Assembly (NCBI GenBank): GCA_900155495.1
Contig: FTLJ01000547.1
Span: 1 to 38,910, forward strand
From: Porogramme epimiltina
Taxonomy: Eukaryota > Basidiomycota > Agaricomycetes > Polyporales > Polyporaceae
Direction of reading: 5' to 3'
Length of the DNA stretch: 38,910 bases
The first letter of the stretch is position 1. Every line of letters begins with the position of its first letter. The position numbers and the translations under genes were made by a program. Of this stretch, positions 23,800 to 34,250 are shown one piece after another. Under the pieces are notes generated by a model. The model worked only from the letters and a program-made list of their open reading frames with translations. It searched no databases and was not told the origin of the DNA.

Positions 23800-26026
23800 T
23801 CATGCGGCGGCGTGGGCGAGCCTTCGAACGAGATCTTCGGCTTCTACGGAGCGCGGCTTGATTACATAGCGGTCGTCGACGAGGTAGCTGTTGCAACGTG
23901 GTCAGCACGTGGATGCAACAACAGCTCCGCCCCAGCTGTTGCGGGGCGGCGGAAGGGGGCGCTCACGAGAGGAGCCCGTCGGTGGCCTCGGGGACGACGG
24001 CGATCGGGACGCCGTGCGCGTCAAGCGGCGGGCCTACGTCGAATACGTGCAGGACGGACGCGAGAGCGATCGTGAGCGTCGCTTGCGCGAAGTGGCGGCC
24101 GGGGCATACGCTACGACGAACATGCGGGTCAGCGACGGGCGCGAGGAGGTGACCGTTGTAGGACTCACCGCCGCCCAAACCCGAACACGAAATCGAAGGG
24201 GTCGCGCACGGCAGGGTCCATCTTTCCGTCGCGGTCGAGGAAGCGCTCCGGGCGGAATTCGTCCGGGTTGTCGTACGCCGCGGGATCGCGCATGCAAGCC
24301 CTAGGGTTATAAAATAAGCATGCGAACAAGGCTGCGGGAAGCGAAGAACAATAGGGCCCACCACACGTTCGCGATTAACGCTGTCCCCGCCGGAATGAAA
24401 TACCCGCGCAGCTCGTCGTCTGCCGTTGTACAGTGGGGAAAGCTAACGGGCAGGGTGGTGTGCCATCGCAGGGCCTCTTTGACGATCGCATGGATGTACA
24501 CCAGAGAGTCGAGATCGCTGAAAACGGGGAGGCGGTCTGCGCCGACGACCGCGTCGAGTTCGGCTTGCGCTCTCTTCATCGCGTTGGGGTGGAGAGAGAG
24601 CGCGAGGAGGGCCGATTGGAGGGTCGAATTCGTCTGATCAATCCGGCGTAAAGTCTAGCGTACCGGAACGCGTGATCAGAAGAGCACATACAGTGTCAGA
24701 GCCGGCTGGGTCAAGGTGGAGATAGTCAGCATCTAGGCCTTGCTCCGAGCGCAGGTTATTCTCACCATTGTATGACACCACGCCGATGCTTCTGGCCATC
24801 TCTTCCGCCTCTTCAATATCAAGTCCGAGCTTCTCCATGCTAGAATCAAAGCTAGCTATCATTTCGCCCACAATTGACGGAGACGCTCCATCTTTCTCCT
24901 GCGATGTAGAATCAGTATCCCTAGCCTCTTTTGTTTGGGTTTCATTCGAAACTCACCACGGCGCATTTGACATGGGCGTACGCCTTATCTTCAAGGGCTT
25001 TAAACAGCCCCTGACACTCCGCAAACACCTTCTGCCTCCCTGACCCAGGGAACCACCCCGGCGCATAGCGCAGCCACGGAATGACCTCGAGCGCGAACCG
25101 GCCAGGCACGAGCGCCGTCGACGAAGCCGCAATGGCCTCCTCCGACATGCGCACATACACGTCGTCCTCTTCCGCAACGTCAATGTCATACACGATCTTC
25201 ATCGCCACCTCCGCGAACAAACTTCGCGGACACGCGCACAGAAGAAAAAAGGGGAGCGAGCGATCAGCGGCGCGGGCGCGGGACTTCGGGCAACGCGGGG
25301 GGAGGGGGCGCGCTCACCACTCACCGCTTGACGTGCGCCCGCGCGCGCCCGGGCTCGGCGAGGAGCCGCTGCAGGAGCGCGTGCGTCGCGGCGAGCTGCG
25401 TCGGCTGGTACCTCGGGAGCGCGCCCGCGCTGAAATGCTGCACGAACGCGCGCCGGAAGCGCCGCCAGCGCGGGCCGTACGGCATGAAGATCAGGTTGGA
25501 GCCCTGCCCGGTCCTGGCCGTCGTCAGGGTGTCAGAAGAGCTAAGTAGGTACGCGGGACACGGCGAGAGGCGGGGAGGATGGGATAGAAAGAAAGAAGGA
25601 TAGCGTACAGCTCGGTGAGGGGCGTCTGGGTGCGGCTGGACGTCGTGGCGGAGTGCTTGTCGAGGAACTCGAAGATCGCGTCTGCGCTCCCCAGGACGAG
25701 CGTGGACCGCCCGAGGACGCGGAGATGCACGACATCCCCTGCGCGGCGCGGGCGCGACCGACAACGTTAGCCGAGCGCGGACGGGGTCGCGAGGGGGGAG
25801 AACGCTTACCGTATTTCGCGGCGAGGGCGCGATAGCCCTCCCACACTTTGACCGTCGGTACGCTGAACATGTTTCCGACGAGCGGAAGCGGCTGGGGGCC
25901 GGGTGGGAAAGGAAGGCCGCGGGCGCGGCGTCTCCACTTGATTACCGAGTGGAGGTAGAGCACCGCGAGCGTGACGGCGGCGTAAAGTACCAAGGCGGCA
26001 TATGCGGGCGAGGTTTGGGAGGCCAT
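23800..26026 (-). CDS. Cytochrome P450 monooxygenase, copy 1 (527 aa)
   Basis: ER-anchored heme monooxygenase. Ten exons were traced: 26026-25810, 25738-25609, 25513-25325, 25221-24957, 24898-24766, 24705-24692, 24633-24362, 24300-24169, 24110-23967, 23887-23800. They sum to 1584 nt with an uninterrupted frame. An N-terminal TM helix is followed by the Pro-rich hinge [15 protein letters not shown]. The C-helix region is [13 protein letters not shown]. The I-helix oxygen-binding AGSDT comes from the 14-nt exon 6. The ExxR motif is KEALRW, PERF is FRPERFLD, and the heme loop [14 protein letters not shown] spans an intron with Cys as thiolate ligand. The terminal exon restores [18 protein letters not shown], a normal P450 ending. 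Reading straight through the last donor would give a false early stop at 23963. Partner is NADPH-cytochrome P450 reductase. Substrate unknown. Paralog: copy 2 at 34.1-36.3 kb. Confidence 0.92.
24692..24705 (-). other. 14-nt microexon of P450-1
   Basis: Minus-strand CCGGCTCTGACACT is bounded by CAG and GTATGT, with flanking introns of 60 and 58 nt. Its inclusion is required both for reading frame and for the AGSDT oxygen-activation motif. Confidence 0.78.
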
Positions 26027-26074
26027 GTTGGGAAGTGCTATGGAAAGATGTCGCTGAGTTATTCGCTGGGTTGG

Positions 26075-26082
26075 TATTTATA
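26075..26082 (-). promoter_or_regulatory. TATAAATA box of P450-1
   Basis: Minus-strand TATAAATA lies 49 nt upstream of the ATG at 26026, which allows a short 5' UTR of about 20 nt. Confidence 0.5.
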
Positions 26083-27173
26083 GACAAAGACCGGCGTACC
26101 TCGAAGCCCATCCCCAGAAGCCCATCCCCAGCGGCCGCTGTGGGTGAGGGTGTGGGACAGAACTGCGTCATATGCCGCTAGTCCCGTGCTTAGGGCCAAC
26201 TAGAAGTGGGAATGTCAGGCGTTCTTCCTGACCTAGATTCTCGTTCCTCGCCAGAATTTACGTGGAGCTGCGCCGCGTAGGCATCAAATCGCCGTCGAAG
26301 CCGGGTTGAAGTCATGAGAACCTCTTGCTAGTCGTTTACAGGAAATCCTCCTAATCATCATCATGACTTCTACTATGTCTTGGTCGTTGTGCGTAGCCAC
26401 ATATTGATACTTCAGCGTGTTCACTGGCCATAGGAAGTTGATGTCGGGCGAGTCTAGCACCAAAGCAGTCAGACGGCTCAGATAAATTGATACGGTGCTG
26501 ATAGTTTATCGCCGGAACGTATAGTTTCAGTGCCGTGCAACTTCTTGATAACCCGATTACTTTTGACTGTCATAGATCAATGTCCGCTTTTGAACTGGGT
26601 TATAGGTCTAATACTTACAATAGGAAATCCTATTCCTGGAGACAAAAGAGTTCCAACGCGGCCGGACGTCGCACAGAAGACGACGCGTCGGATGATTTGA
26701 ACGACGAGATGACAATGGTGCACTAAGAACACAACCACATACATCATACGCCCTGCGTGACTCCTGTCAGGTTCGGCACCAGCATGAGCACATAGGCTGG
26801 AATAAAGGTTAGTGTGAGCATCAGTCAAACAAGCTTCGGCTTAGCTATACCGAGCATTTATATCACGCACCTAGCACCACTCTCGGCGTTAGCATGCCGT
26901 ACGTTACTTCTGGGCATGCGGTAGTAGGGTTTATGAAGTAGAACGAAACACTATGCTGAATGGAGTCGCGCCATCGGAGACCGCTCCTCGTCGGGCGACA
27001 AACACTTCTCAGTTATCCTGGATGCCCAGTTTTCAATCAATAAATTTCTTTGAGTGAAGTTAAAGCACCACTCACCGCGAGTATTGTTCAAACTGGCAGG
27101 CGTGTTCACGATCAAGGCGCACCAGTGCACCATCCTCTTCATGAAATGATATCTATATCACGCCTCCATAGCT
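26083..27173. other. Noncoding spacer between P450-1 and the PAP2 gene
   Basis: About 1.1 kb of lower-GC DNA. Small frames (60-83 codons) on both strands lack recognisable features. No repeats or RNA genes identified. Confidence 0.45.
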
Positions 27174-27887
27174 CTACCAACCTGAGTACACATGGAGCAT
27201 GCGCTCCGCCTCTTTCCCCAGCTCGTTCACCCCGCCCTCTGTCCACAGCCAGAACCACGCCGGCGCGAGCACAAGCCCGCACGCGACGCCCGCGGTGACC
27301 TGCGGCACGGTGTGGTGTCCGAGCCAGATGCGCGAGAGCGCGATGGTGCTCGCGAGCGGGACAACCATCACGGGCGGCGCCGCGCGCATCGTCGCTTCCG
27401 CGAGCGGGAAGGACGGGTGCACGGGAAGGTGCGCGCACGCGAGGGTGATGTACGTCGCGAAGAAGGTGATAGTCGCGGAGTGCGTAGAGGGCATGCTGGC
27501 GTGCGCGCGGCGGGTCGGTTGGGCAGAGAACAAGGAAGAGGCGAAGTGGTCCGCGATGAGACGATGGAAGACGGAAAGGAATAGCAAAGAAGGGCTCACC
27601 CATACGTCTTCTTCCGCTGCCCGTTCACGACGATGGGACGGGGCTGGCGGAAGCATCTCTTGAGGACCTTGACAACGAGCGAGCAGAGCACCGCTCCCGA
27701 AGCGAAATACGCCACGCCTGCAGACCGCGTGTACAGAACGAAGGCCGCGGTGATGCCTGTGACTATCGCGTTCGTCTGGAGAGAGCGAATGTCGGCGCGC
27801 GGTGGCGAATTGTGGCGAGCGAGAACTTGCCTTGTCGAGCAGATATAGCCACCATGGCAGTCTTGGAGGGACCTCTTGGTGCGTCAT
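27174..27887 (-). CDS. PAP2-superfamily lipid phosphatase (184 aa)
   Basis: Three exons (27887-27831, 27775-27600, 27495-27174) sum to 555 nt, 184 residues. The first intron has a GC donor (AAG|GCAAGT...CTCCAG|ACG) and joins LYLLDK to TNAIVTGITAAF. All three PAP2 signatures are present: C1 KVLKRCFRQPRP, C2 YGMPSTHSAT, and C3 ALSRIWLGHHTVPQV, giving the catalytic His pair and Arg/Ser contacts. Several hydrophobic helices surround them, placing it in an internal membrane. The size and KTYGMPSTHS context resemble fungal dolichyl-diphosphatase or lipid-pyrophosphate phosphatases. It is shorter than yeast Cax4, lacking part of the N-terminal membrane region, so the exact lipid substrate is uncertain. 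It is divergent from the GNAT gene, with 351 bp between start codons. Confidence 0.85.
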   Translation of the reverse strand: MTHQEVPPRLPWWLYLLDKASSRSPQFATARRHSLSPDERDSHRHHRGLRSVHAVCRRGVFRFGSGALLARCQGPQEMLPPAPSHRRERAAEEDVWVSPSLLFLSVFHRLIADHFASSLFSAQPTRRAHASMPSTHSATITFFATYITLACAHLPVHPSFPLAEATMRAAPPVMVVPLASTIALSRIWLGHHTVPQVTAGVACGLVLAPAWFWLWTEGGVNELGKEAERMLHVYSGW

Positions 27888-28177
27888 GGGTATTTCGGGG
27901 GTCTCGGAGGGGCTCTCTAGGTCCTAAGGGTATAGATACGGGTGCGCGGTGGCCTAGCGGACGTAACAGAGGCGTAAGACGATGGGTGAAAGAGGAGTGA
28001 TGAGTGAAGCCTTCAACACCACGACCCACCTCGCGGCGCGCGCCGTCGAGTCTCGAACAGGCGCGTCGCGCGATCGCCCCAGCACGCGACGGGCGCTCAG
28101 GCCACTTCTCCGCTTCTTCCTGGACTCCTGACTCGAGCGAGGCCGTTTATTTAGAGAAGATGCCCTCTCTATCTGAT

Positions 28178-28186
28178 CATATATCC
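28178..28186 (+). promoter_or_regulatory. Candidate TATA element of the GNAT gene
   Basis: CATATATCC lies about 53-61 nt before the ATG at 28239, in the short divergent promoter shared with the PAP2 gene. Confidence 0.35.
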
Positions 28187-28238
28187 CCCCGTAAGACAGA
28201 GGCATCGCTGAGTACCTGAATATTGCGCCAACTTCACG

Positions 28239-29213
28239 ATGGCTTCTACTACACCTGCGGCACCCGACTCGCGCTCAATTCTGGAGTTGCTCCCTCAAAC
28301 CGCTGAGGCTACCCGTTTCTATGTACTCTCCGGGACGGAGGTCACAGACGACCTTTTGAAGAAGTGTGCTGCAGTCTTCAGCGCGAACTATGGTGTGTGG
28401 GGACCTGGGGCGCCAGCACCTCTTAAACCTGGTGAGCAACTTTCCGGTTCACATTCCCAAGTTCCCTGTGCTGACGCGCTGGTACGCCGTAGGGTCTCGC
28501 GTCAAGATGACTTCGGCGAAACTGAGAGCTCAATGTCTTAGCAGTCCGGAAGACGCGGTTCTTTCACTGTGCGTCGAGCGCGGGATACTTATCGGGCACG
28601 CGTTCGCCACCAAGTGGCAATACGGACACGGTCAGTTCGTGCATCCTATCCATAACCCCGGCTCCTCACTGAATGACCCGCCATGCCAGATACTGTGGGA
28701 TGGGTGACGCAGCTCGTCGTCGACTCGCGCCATCGCCGACGGTACATCGCGACGTCCCTCCTTCAGAACCTCAAGCAACACCCATGGTCTTCGGGCATCA
28801 CCATCATGGGCATCGCATCCTCCCACCCGTCCGCGCTGCACACGCTCTGCAAGCTATGTGGTGCGTAACTCCGTTGCAATCTCCTAACCACATTCACGGC
28901 ACTCAACTTTGCGGCAGGCACAAGCCCTCGCGATATTGACCAAGGCTTTATCACGACTCACGCGGCTCCCGCGTTGGCATGCGCAAACGTGAATTATATC
29001 AAGGGCGCGACGCCTCGGGGAAGTCTTCATCATTCCACTGAGAGCGAGGAAAGCGGCGCGGTGGTCTCCCTCATCGACACACAGTATCCCATCGACCATA
29101 CTGAGCCCAACGAGGCGCTTGCGGAGTACAGGAAGCTCGACAAGTGGCCGCTCGGATCACTGCTGGAGGGCCACGAGTTCCTGTTGCTGGTCCCTGTCTC
29201 GCCTCGCGCTTAA
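28239..29213 (+). CDS. GNAT-family N-acetyltransferase-like protein (265 aa)
   Basis: Four exons (28239-28431, 28493-28630, 28690-28860, 28918-29213) sum to 798 nt, 265 residues, all with GT-AG introns. The N-terminal half contains VLSGTEVTDDLLKKCAAVFS and ANYGVWGP, where the first beta-alpha of the fold would lie. SRVKMTSAKLRAQ and LSLCVERGILIGHAFATKW form beta strands, and VGWVTQLVVDSRHRRRYIAT corresponds to GNAT motif A (the V-x-x-x-x-R/Q-x-x-G-x-G/A loop). Here the usual Gly residues of the acetyl-CoA loop are replaced (R-R-R-Y-I-A), so cofactor binding may be altered. The remainder (IMGIASSHPSALHTLCKLCG, then a variable tail) completes an acetyltransferase-like layout. It ends 188 bp from the convergent PTPA gene. 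Acceptor substrate unknown. Confidence 0.72.
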
Positions 29214-29401
29214 CGATAGTGTCAGAGCCACGGTGGCCTGTAAGTAGATGCCATTCCGTCCGGCGTGGATGAGGGTAGAATCTCCGCCTTAGGCGTGCAA
29301 CTAGTGTATATAACTCGTACACACTGACAAGCAATACTATCGATACAATATCGTACAGCGTTCTAATCTTCGTGATTAAACTCTCAAAAACACATCCCCC
29401 C

Positions 29402-30913
29402 TCAATCAAACGGTACAGGCCTGATCCCCGGCCCCACGAGCCGCATCCCAGGCTTCTTCGCCTCCGCCTCCGCGGCCGCGAACGCGGAGGGCACGGGGAT
29501 CCCGCAGCAGTCGCCCCAGCCGTTCTCGCGCTGGCCGACGCCGCCGCGGTCCGTCATCGCGTGCGTGTGGCCCCAGTGCGCGTCGGCGGGGCCCGGCGCG
29601 CCGAGCGGCGGCCTGGGGAGCGGGCCGTCCCAGGCGAGCAGGGAGCCGAAGAGGAAGTGCTGCATCACGGGGAGCTTGCCGAGGACCTCGGCGAGGAACA
29701 TCTTGTGGAGGCCGGAGTTGACTTTGTCCCAGGTCTTGACCTGGTGTGGGGTCGGGGGTCAGACGCTTGGAGGGAGGGGAAAGGTGAGGGGGAGGGGACG
29801 TACGGCGGAGATGTCGTCGAGCATGGGCGAGTGCCAGCGTAGGGAGGCGGTCTTGACGGAGTTTATAAACTGGATACAGGCGAGGTACATGTAGTGTTTC
29901 GAGAACTCCTCTGTTGTGTCGGGGTCGTGGATCGATTTCGGCCTGATGTATTTGTGGCCTAACGGACTTGTGAGGGGACAAGTGGGTAGATGGGGAACAT
30001 ATGTTCGCACCTCGTAGCTGAGCGGCACCCCAGAGGAACGGGAGGAAGTGGTAGTCATCCAAACCCCATACTCCATGTGAGCCAGCGGGCTCTAGCCAGT
30101 ATGTGGATTGAAGGACGCGCATGATCTGTATGTATCTGTTTGCGAGTGTCTTCAACGGAGGGTGTTGGCAAGCCGTATGAGAGTGGATTTACCTCCAGAA
30201 AACCTTGATTATTAGTGCTACGTGATCACTCTCCTGAACAACACCCAGCTTCTCGAGACATATCCTGGAGAAAACCACCGTAGTTAGTACCTCATACTCC
30301 CTAGAGAATGGCAATACGTACATCCAACACAGAAAGTTGAGTTCCATCCCGCTTCCATAATCGATACGGGTCCTATTCCCCCACGCCTCCGTAAAGTAAA
30401 CACTGACTTCAGGTATCGCTGCTTCTGGCAACCCAGGAATGGACTTGTGAAGCTCAGGCGCGATCTGATGTTCGCGGACGTGAGACGCATGCGCACATAG
30501 TGGTGGGATAGATGATCGTACCTCGGAGACCTTGTCATAGAATGTCCTAAACGCCGGGTTCCCAAACCGCGAAGCCTTGTTGTCAACTGGAGGAATGCCG
30601 TTCGCGGTTTCCGACACCCGTTCGAGCACGTCTAGGATCACCTTGACATTCTGTGAGGGTATGGAACAGCAAGGAGGCGCATTGCAAAAAACACAGCGCA
30701 GTGGTTAATTAAAGACAATGATAAATGGTCGCAATCACGTACGGCAGACACTGGGACCTCGTCGGTGAGCTTTACGCCCACTATGCTCTCGTTGAGAGAT
30801 GTGATGTAGGAGACGATGGTTTCGTGGGTTTGAGACTGTTGGAAAGCTTCCAGGTTCTCCTTGGTGAGAATGACTTTCCTCGGGGAGATGAATGCGTGTT
30901 CTGAAGAGGACAT
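29402..30913 (-). CDS. Serine/threonine phosphatase 2A activator (PTPA/Rrd family)
   Basis: This is a conserved peptidyl-prolyl isomerase-like chaperone that activates the PP2A catalytic subunit (yeast Rrd1/Rrd2, human PTPA), acting in cytosol and nucleus. The start at 30913 gives [20 protein letters not shown]. Diagnostic blocks follow: [55 protein letters not shown] with [33 protein letters not shown] with [42 protein letters not shown]; and [20 protein letters not shown]. These are the PTPA core, including the ATP/Mg and peptide-binding surface around [12 protein letters not shown] variable tail with [15 protein letters not shown] and [16 protein letters not shown] closes the protein, estimated at about 370-380 aa over roughly eight exons. 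It is divergent from the CDF gene, with about 450 bp between start codons. Confidence 0.93.
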
Positions 30914-31362
30914 ATCGGGCGAGTGGTGTAGAGTGGTTGAGGGAGCAGGGCAGGGCAGACTGGGCACAGGCCGCCTTAAACACGGAGCGGGCGGACCGAG
31001 AGTGCCCCAGGCCGGCGGGTCTAGACGCTCACAGGGGCCATCACGGGAGTGCCTGTAATGGCAAGTGAAGCGCCCGCAAGCGAGACCGGGAGGAGCTGGG
31101 GCAGCTTCGTCCGCCAACTCGCCCTCGTCCTCGGACCGGATGAGCAGTCGCTCCCTTCGCCTTGCCTCCACTGTCTCTTCGGTTTTCTGCGAGTCTGCTG
31201 GCGAATATCTGTCGTTGGGAGCTCTAGGTGTGTAACTGTCCGTGGCGTCTGATACCGCCTGTGATTTAGACTAAGCCGCTCTATCCCGCCGGGCTACAGC
31301 GTCATCTCCGCCCTCTGCTCACACCCACCGCCTTGGTTGGTCTATACCCACCGCTTCCTCAA

Positions 31363-33880
31363 ATGGCGCTTCCCCCGAACATATCAGTCAATGGGACCAT
31401 GCACCGGAGAAAGTCTAGCAAGGAAGAGGACGATGATAACGTCGCACTCGCCTTCCCCGCTTCGGGCCAATCTCCCCCCAAGACCGCGCCGCTGTCCCAA
31501 GGCTTCAACCTCAACGGCTCTACGTTCAATGGTGGAGACCATGGGGGCCTCGCGCCGCCTTCAGGTCGCTCGCGCGTAACGTCGACGCCGCCAGCGATAA
31601 GTGTATCACATCCTCCGAGCCAGCCAGCATCTGCAGGCCCCTACCGCACGTCCTTCAACCTGCAGAGGCCACCGACCAACGGCGCGCCCTCCACGTATGG
31701 CCTCCCCAACGGCAGACACCAGGCTCCAGCAATGCGTCAGTCTTTCTCCCTCCCTTCCGCTCACGCTCATTCTCGGACGCGCTCCATCTCCGGTCCCTTC
31801 TCTCCAATCACTCCCTCTCCCCTCTCCGCCTCATTCCCTGCGCAACAACTTGCCATGCCGTCTCCACACAAAATGACCACGTCCTCCACCGCTCCTGAGC
31901 TCCACCGTCCTACTTCCTTGACCGAGAGCGCCCCCAAGGCACCTCCAAACTCTCGGAGACATGCACGTATCCACTCCCGCAATCTCTCCGTGTACTTCCC
32001 CAGGCCGGGCTCGCTCCCCGCGTCCTCCATCGCAGAAGACGGCTCCCAAGAGCTCGACTTCGGCAGTCCTCCCCCCGAAGAAGGTGTGCCTATACCCAGC
32101 GCGTCGCCCGGTCCGGGCCAGCGCACCTTCCGCGAGGGCTTCACCTTCGGCGGCCGCCCGCCCGCGTCCGCGCCCGCCGCGCCGCCGATGCAACCATCCA
32201 CGTCCAACGGCGCATCACGCCGCGGACACCACCACAAGCATTCCCTCTCGCACAACTTCTTCTCCTTCCTCGAGCCCGGCGCACAGAGCCCCCCGAGCGA
32301 ACTGCACACCCAACCAACGCCCGTCCCGGTGAGCCCGTGGGCACCCATCTCTCCCTTCCCCGGGGCGCAGTCCGGGTACTCCCTCGACGAAAAGACGATC
32401 CCGAATGGCCGGCCAGCGACCTCGGCCAAGCGGCGCGCCAAGAGCCCCGTAGGGCGGATACGCGCACCGCCGGAAATTTCCCGGGGAGCGGCCGCCATGG
32501 GCGCGTGGCAGTTTGTGCTTGGGGCGTGGTTGTGGATTACAGGGCAACAGGTAGGTTCGTTGTCCTGCACGGGATTGGGATATTGGGTCGTGTTCGACGC
32601 GTTCGGCGTGGCGTTGGGCCATATCCTCCCCAACTACCTTGCTCGCGTGAGCATGCGCTCGGACTCGCGGAGGCCGTATGGGTGCGTGCGACCCACCTTT
32701 TATCTTCTTCCTCGATGATTGAGCGTGGGGTTTTTGCTTACACAGGAACGCGCGAGTGGAGACTGTCATGACGTTCGCCCAGTCCGTATACCTGATTTTC
32801 ACGTCGGTATACGTCTGCAAGGAGACTATTGAACACCTATTGCTCTCATCCGGGGAGGGTCACCATCACCATCACGGCGACGAGGTATCGTCTGTCTTTG
32901 GGTAAGTTCTGCTTTCTCGCGAGATCACTGTGGTGGTGCTGACTATCTCGCAGAATAGAGTTCCCCATCCGCCTATTATTTATTACACTCACCTCACTTC
33001 TCATTACTGCTACCCTCTTCACCAACCACTCTAAGCTTGCCAACAGTGAGTCAAACCGCGCGTGTACTTGCATATCATTTCTAACTCTGCCCCTTCAGCC
33101 GCTGGCAACCGCATTCCATCATTAACCTCTCTCGTCCCCTCACGCTCCCGGAGACAAGCGGCTTTCCTTGCTTACCCACCGCTCCTCACCAACCTGCTCA
33201 CCAACCCCTATGCTCTAACCCCCGTACTGTTCGCATTTACTGTGCTTTTCATCGCGGTGTCTGTGCCCCTGTGCGTACTCCCCGTTGCTCATCCTGTGCC
33301 CTTCGAAACTAATCCACTGATCACAGACGATACCACCGGCTGCTGGATCTCGTTCTAGCTGGGTTAGAGACGACAGTCACCTTCAACCTTGCCTACCGCG
33401 CTGCGGTGCAGCTCGGCGCAGTTCTGCTCCAGACGTCCCCAGCACGGGGCCTCGCGGGCGGGCGGATGGAGGCCTTCCTCCGCGCCATGCGGGAGGTCAG
33501 TCCCCCCTTCCCCCTTCCCAGCCACCTACTGACTGCTTTCCCACCCTCTCTAGATCGAGCGCCACCCACAAGTGCTGCACCTCCCCGCGCCGCACATCTG
33601 GCAGCTCACGCCGAGCCTCGCGGTGCCGGACGCGGACGACGCGGGCGCGGGCGTGGCGGCGCTGAACGCGTCGCGCGCGGAGGAGAAGGCGCAGGGCCCC
33701 GCGCAGTCGCTCGTCGTCACGCTCGAGCTGCACGTGCGGCACGACCTCGAGGACGCGGAGGTGCTCCGGCTCACGCGGTGGGCGTGGGAGCGCTGCGTGC
33801 ACGCGCTCCACTTTGGCACGCGCGGCGGGGAGGGGGGCGAGGGCGAGGCGGAGGTCACCGTCGGGATCGTTAAGGGGTGA
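31363..33880 (+). CDS. Zrg17-like cation diffusion facilitator (744 aa), probable non-transporting zinc-transport subunit
   Basis: Six exons (31363-32681, 32746-32901, 32954-33045, 33099-33270, 33327-33495, 33554-33880) sum to 2235 nt, 744 residues. The ATG at 31363 is preferred; the frame is open upstream only to a TTG. Residues 1 to about 380 are a disordered Ser/Pro-rich cytosolic region. The CDF membrane domain follows: AMGAWQFVLGAWLWITGQQV, LGYWVVFDAFGVALGHILPN, RVETVMTFAQSVYLIFTSVY, a His-rich loop (GEGHHHHHHGDE), FPIRLLFITLTSLLITATLF, YALTPVLFAFTVLFIAVSV and HRLLDLVLAGLETTVTFNLA. A C-terminal CDF cytosolic domain (VVTLELHVRHDLEDAEVLRL) follows. TM2 keeps an Asp but not the HxxxD-type His, and TM5 has no HxxxD/DxxxD pair. 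That fits Zrg17/ZnT6-type partners of Msc2 at the ER, inferred. Confidence 0.78.
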
Positions 33881-34250
33881 GCGGCGATCGTTGAGGGATG
33901 AGCGGCGAGCGGAGGGGTGCGTTGTGTGGGTGGGGGCGGGAGGTGTAGGCTGCGGCAGATAGGACATGGCTTGGATGAGTATGCATGGTATGGTATGGTA
34001 CATGTATGGCCGGCTGGATGGGAGTCAAGTATACCTCGTAATTTGTAATTGCACGCGTGCTGCTGTGCTGGGACTGCCTATTGGAACGAGGCTCGCTCAC
34101 GCATTTAAGTTTCAAGAACTCTCTTCATTTGTTAATTCACTAGAACCAGGAAAGCGTATCGGACAGGTCTGTTCATTGGATCTCTACCTACGTGTACGCT
34201 CCTCACTCCAGGCCACGTATCAAAGCTTCTGCTTCCGCGGAGCGCGGAGT
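33835..34250. repeat. Direct repeat copy 1: CDF gene 3' end, intergenic DNA and P450-2 3' end
   Basis: This stretch recurs in the same orientation at about 37597-38015. Long shared words include gaggcggaggtcaccgt, gggagtcaagtat-cctcgtaa-ttgtaattgcac, cgtgctgctgtg-tggga, cgcatttaa, atcggacagg, and ccacgtatcaaagc-tctgcttccgc. It contains the last codons of the CDF gene, the convergent spacer and the last codons of P450-2. Confidence 0.8.

Noticed and set aside
23963..24364. Reading straight through into FGLGGGE and a stop at 23963 as the P450-1 C-terminus
   Set aside because: It disrupts the heme loop. Splicing 24111-24168 and 23888-23966 restores [14 protein letters not shown] and the normal tail, with exon lengths summing to a multiple of three.
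29402..30913. Initial impression of an indoleamine 2,3-dioxygenase
   Set aside because: The blocks [19 protein letters not shown] and [15 protein letters not shown] are those of PTPA; no heme-dioxygenase signature fits.
31333..31362. Upstream start of the CDF protein
   Set aside because: The frame there begins with TTG; the first ATG at 31363 is the sensible eukaryotic start.
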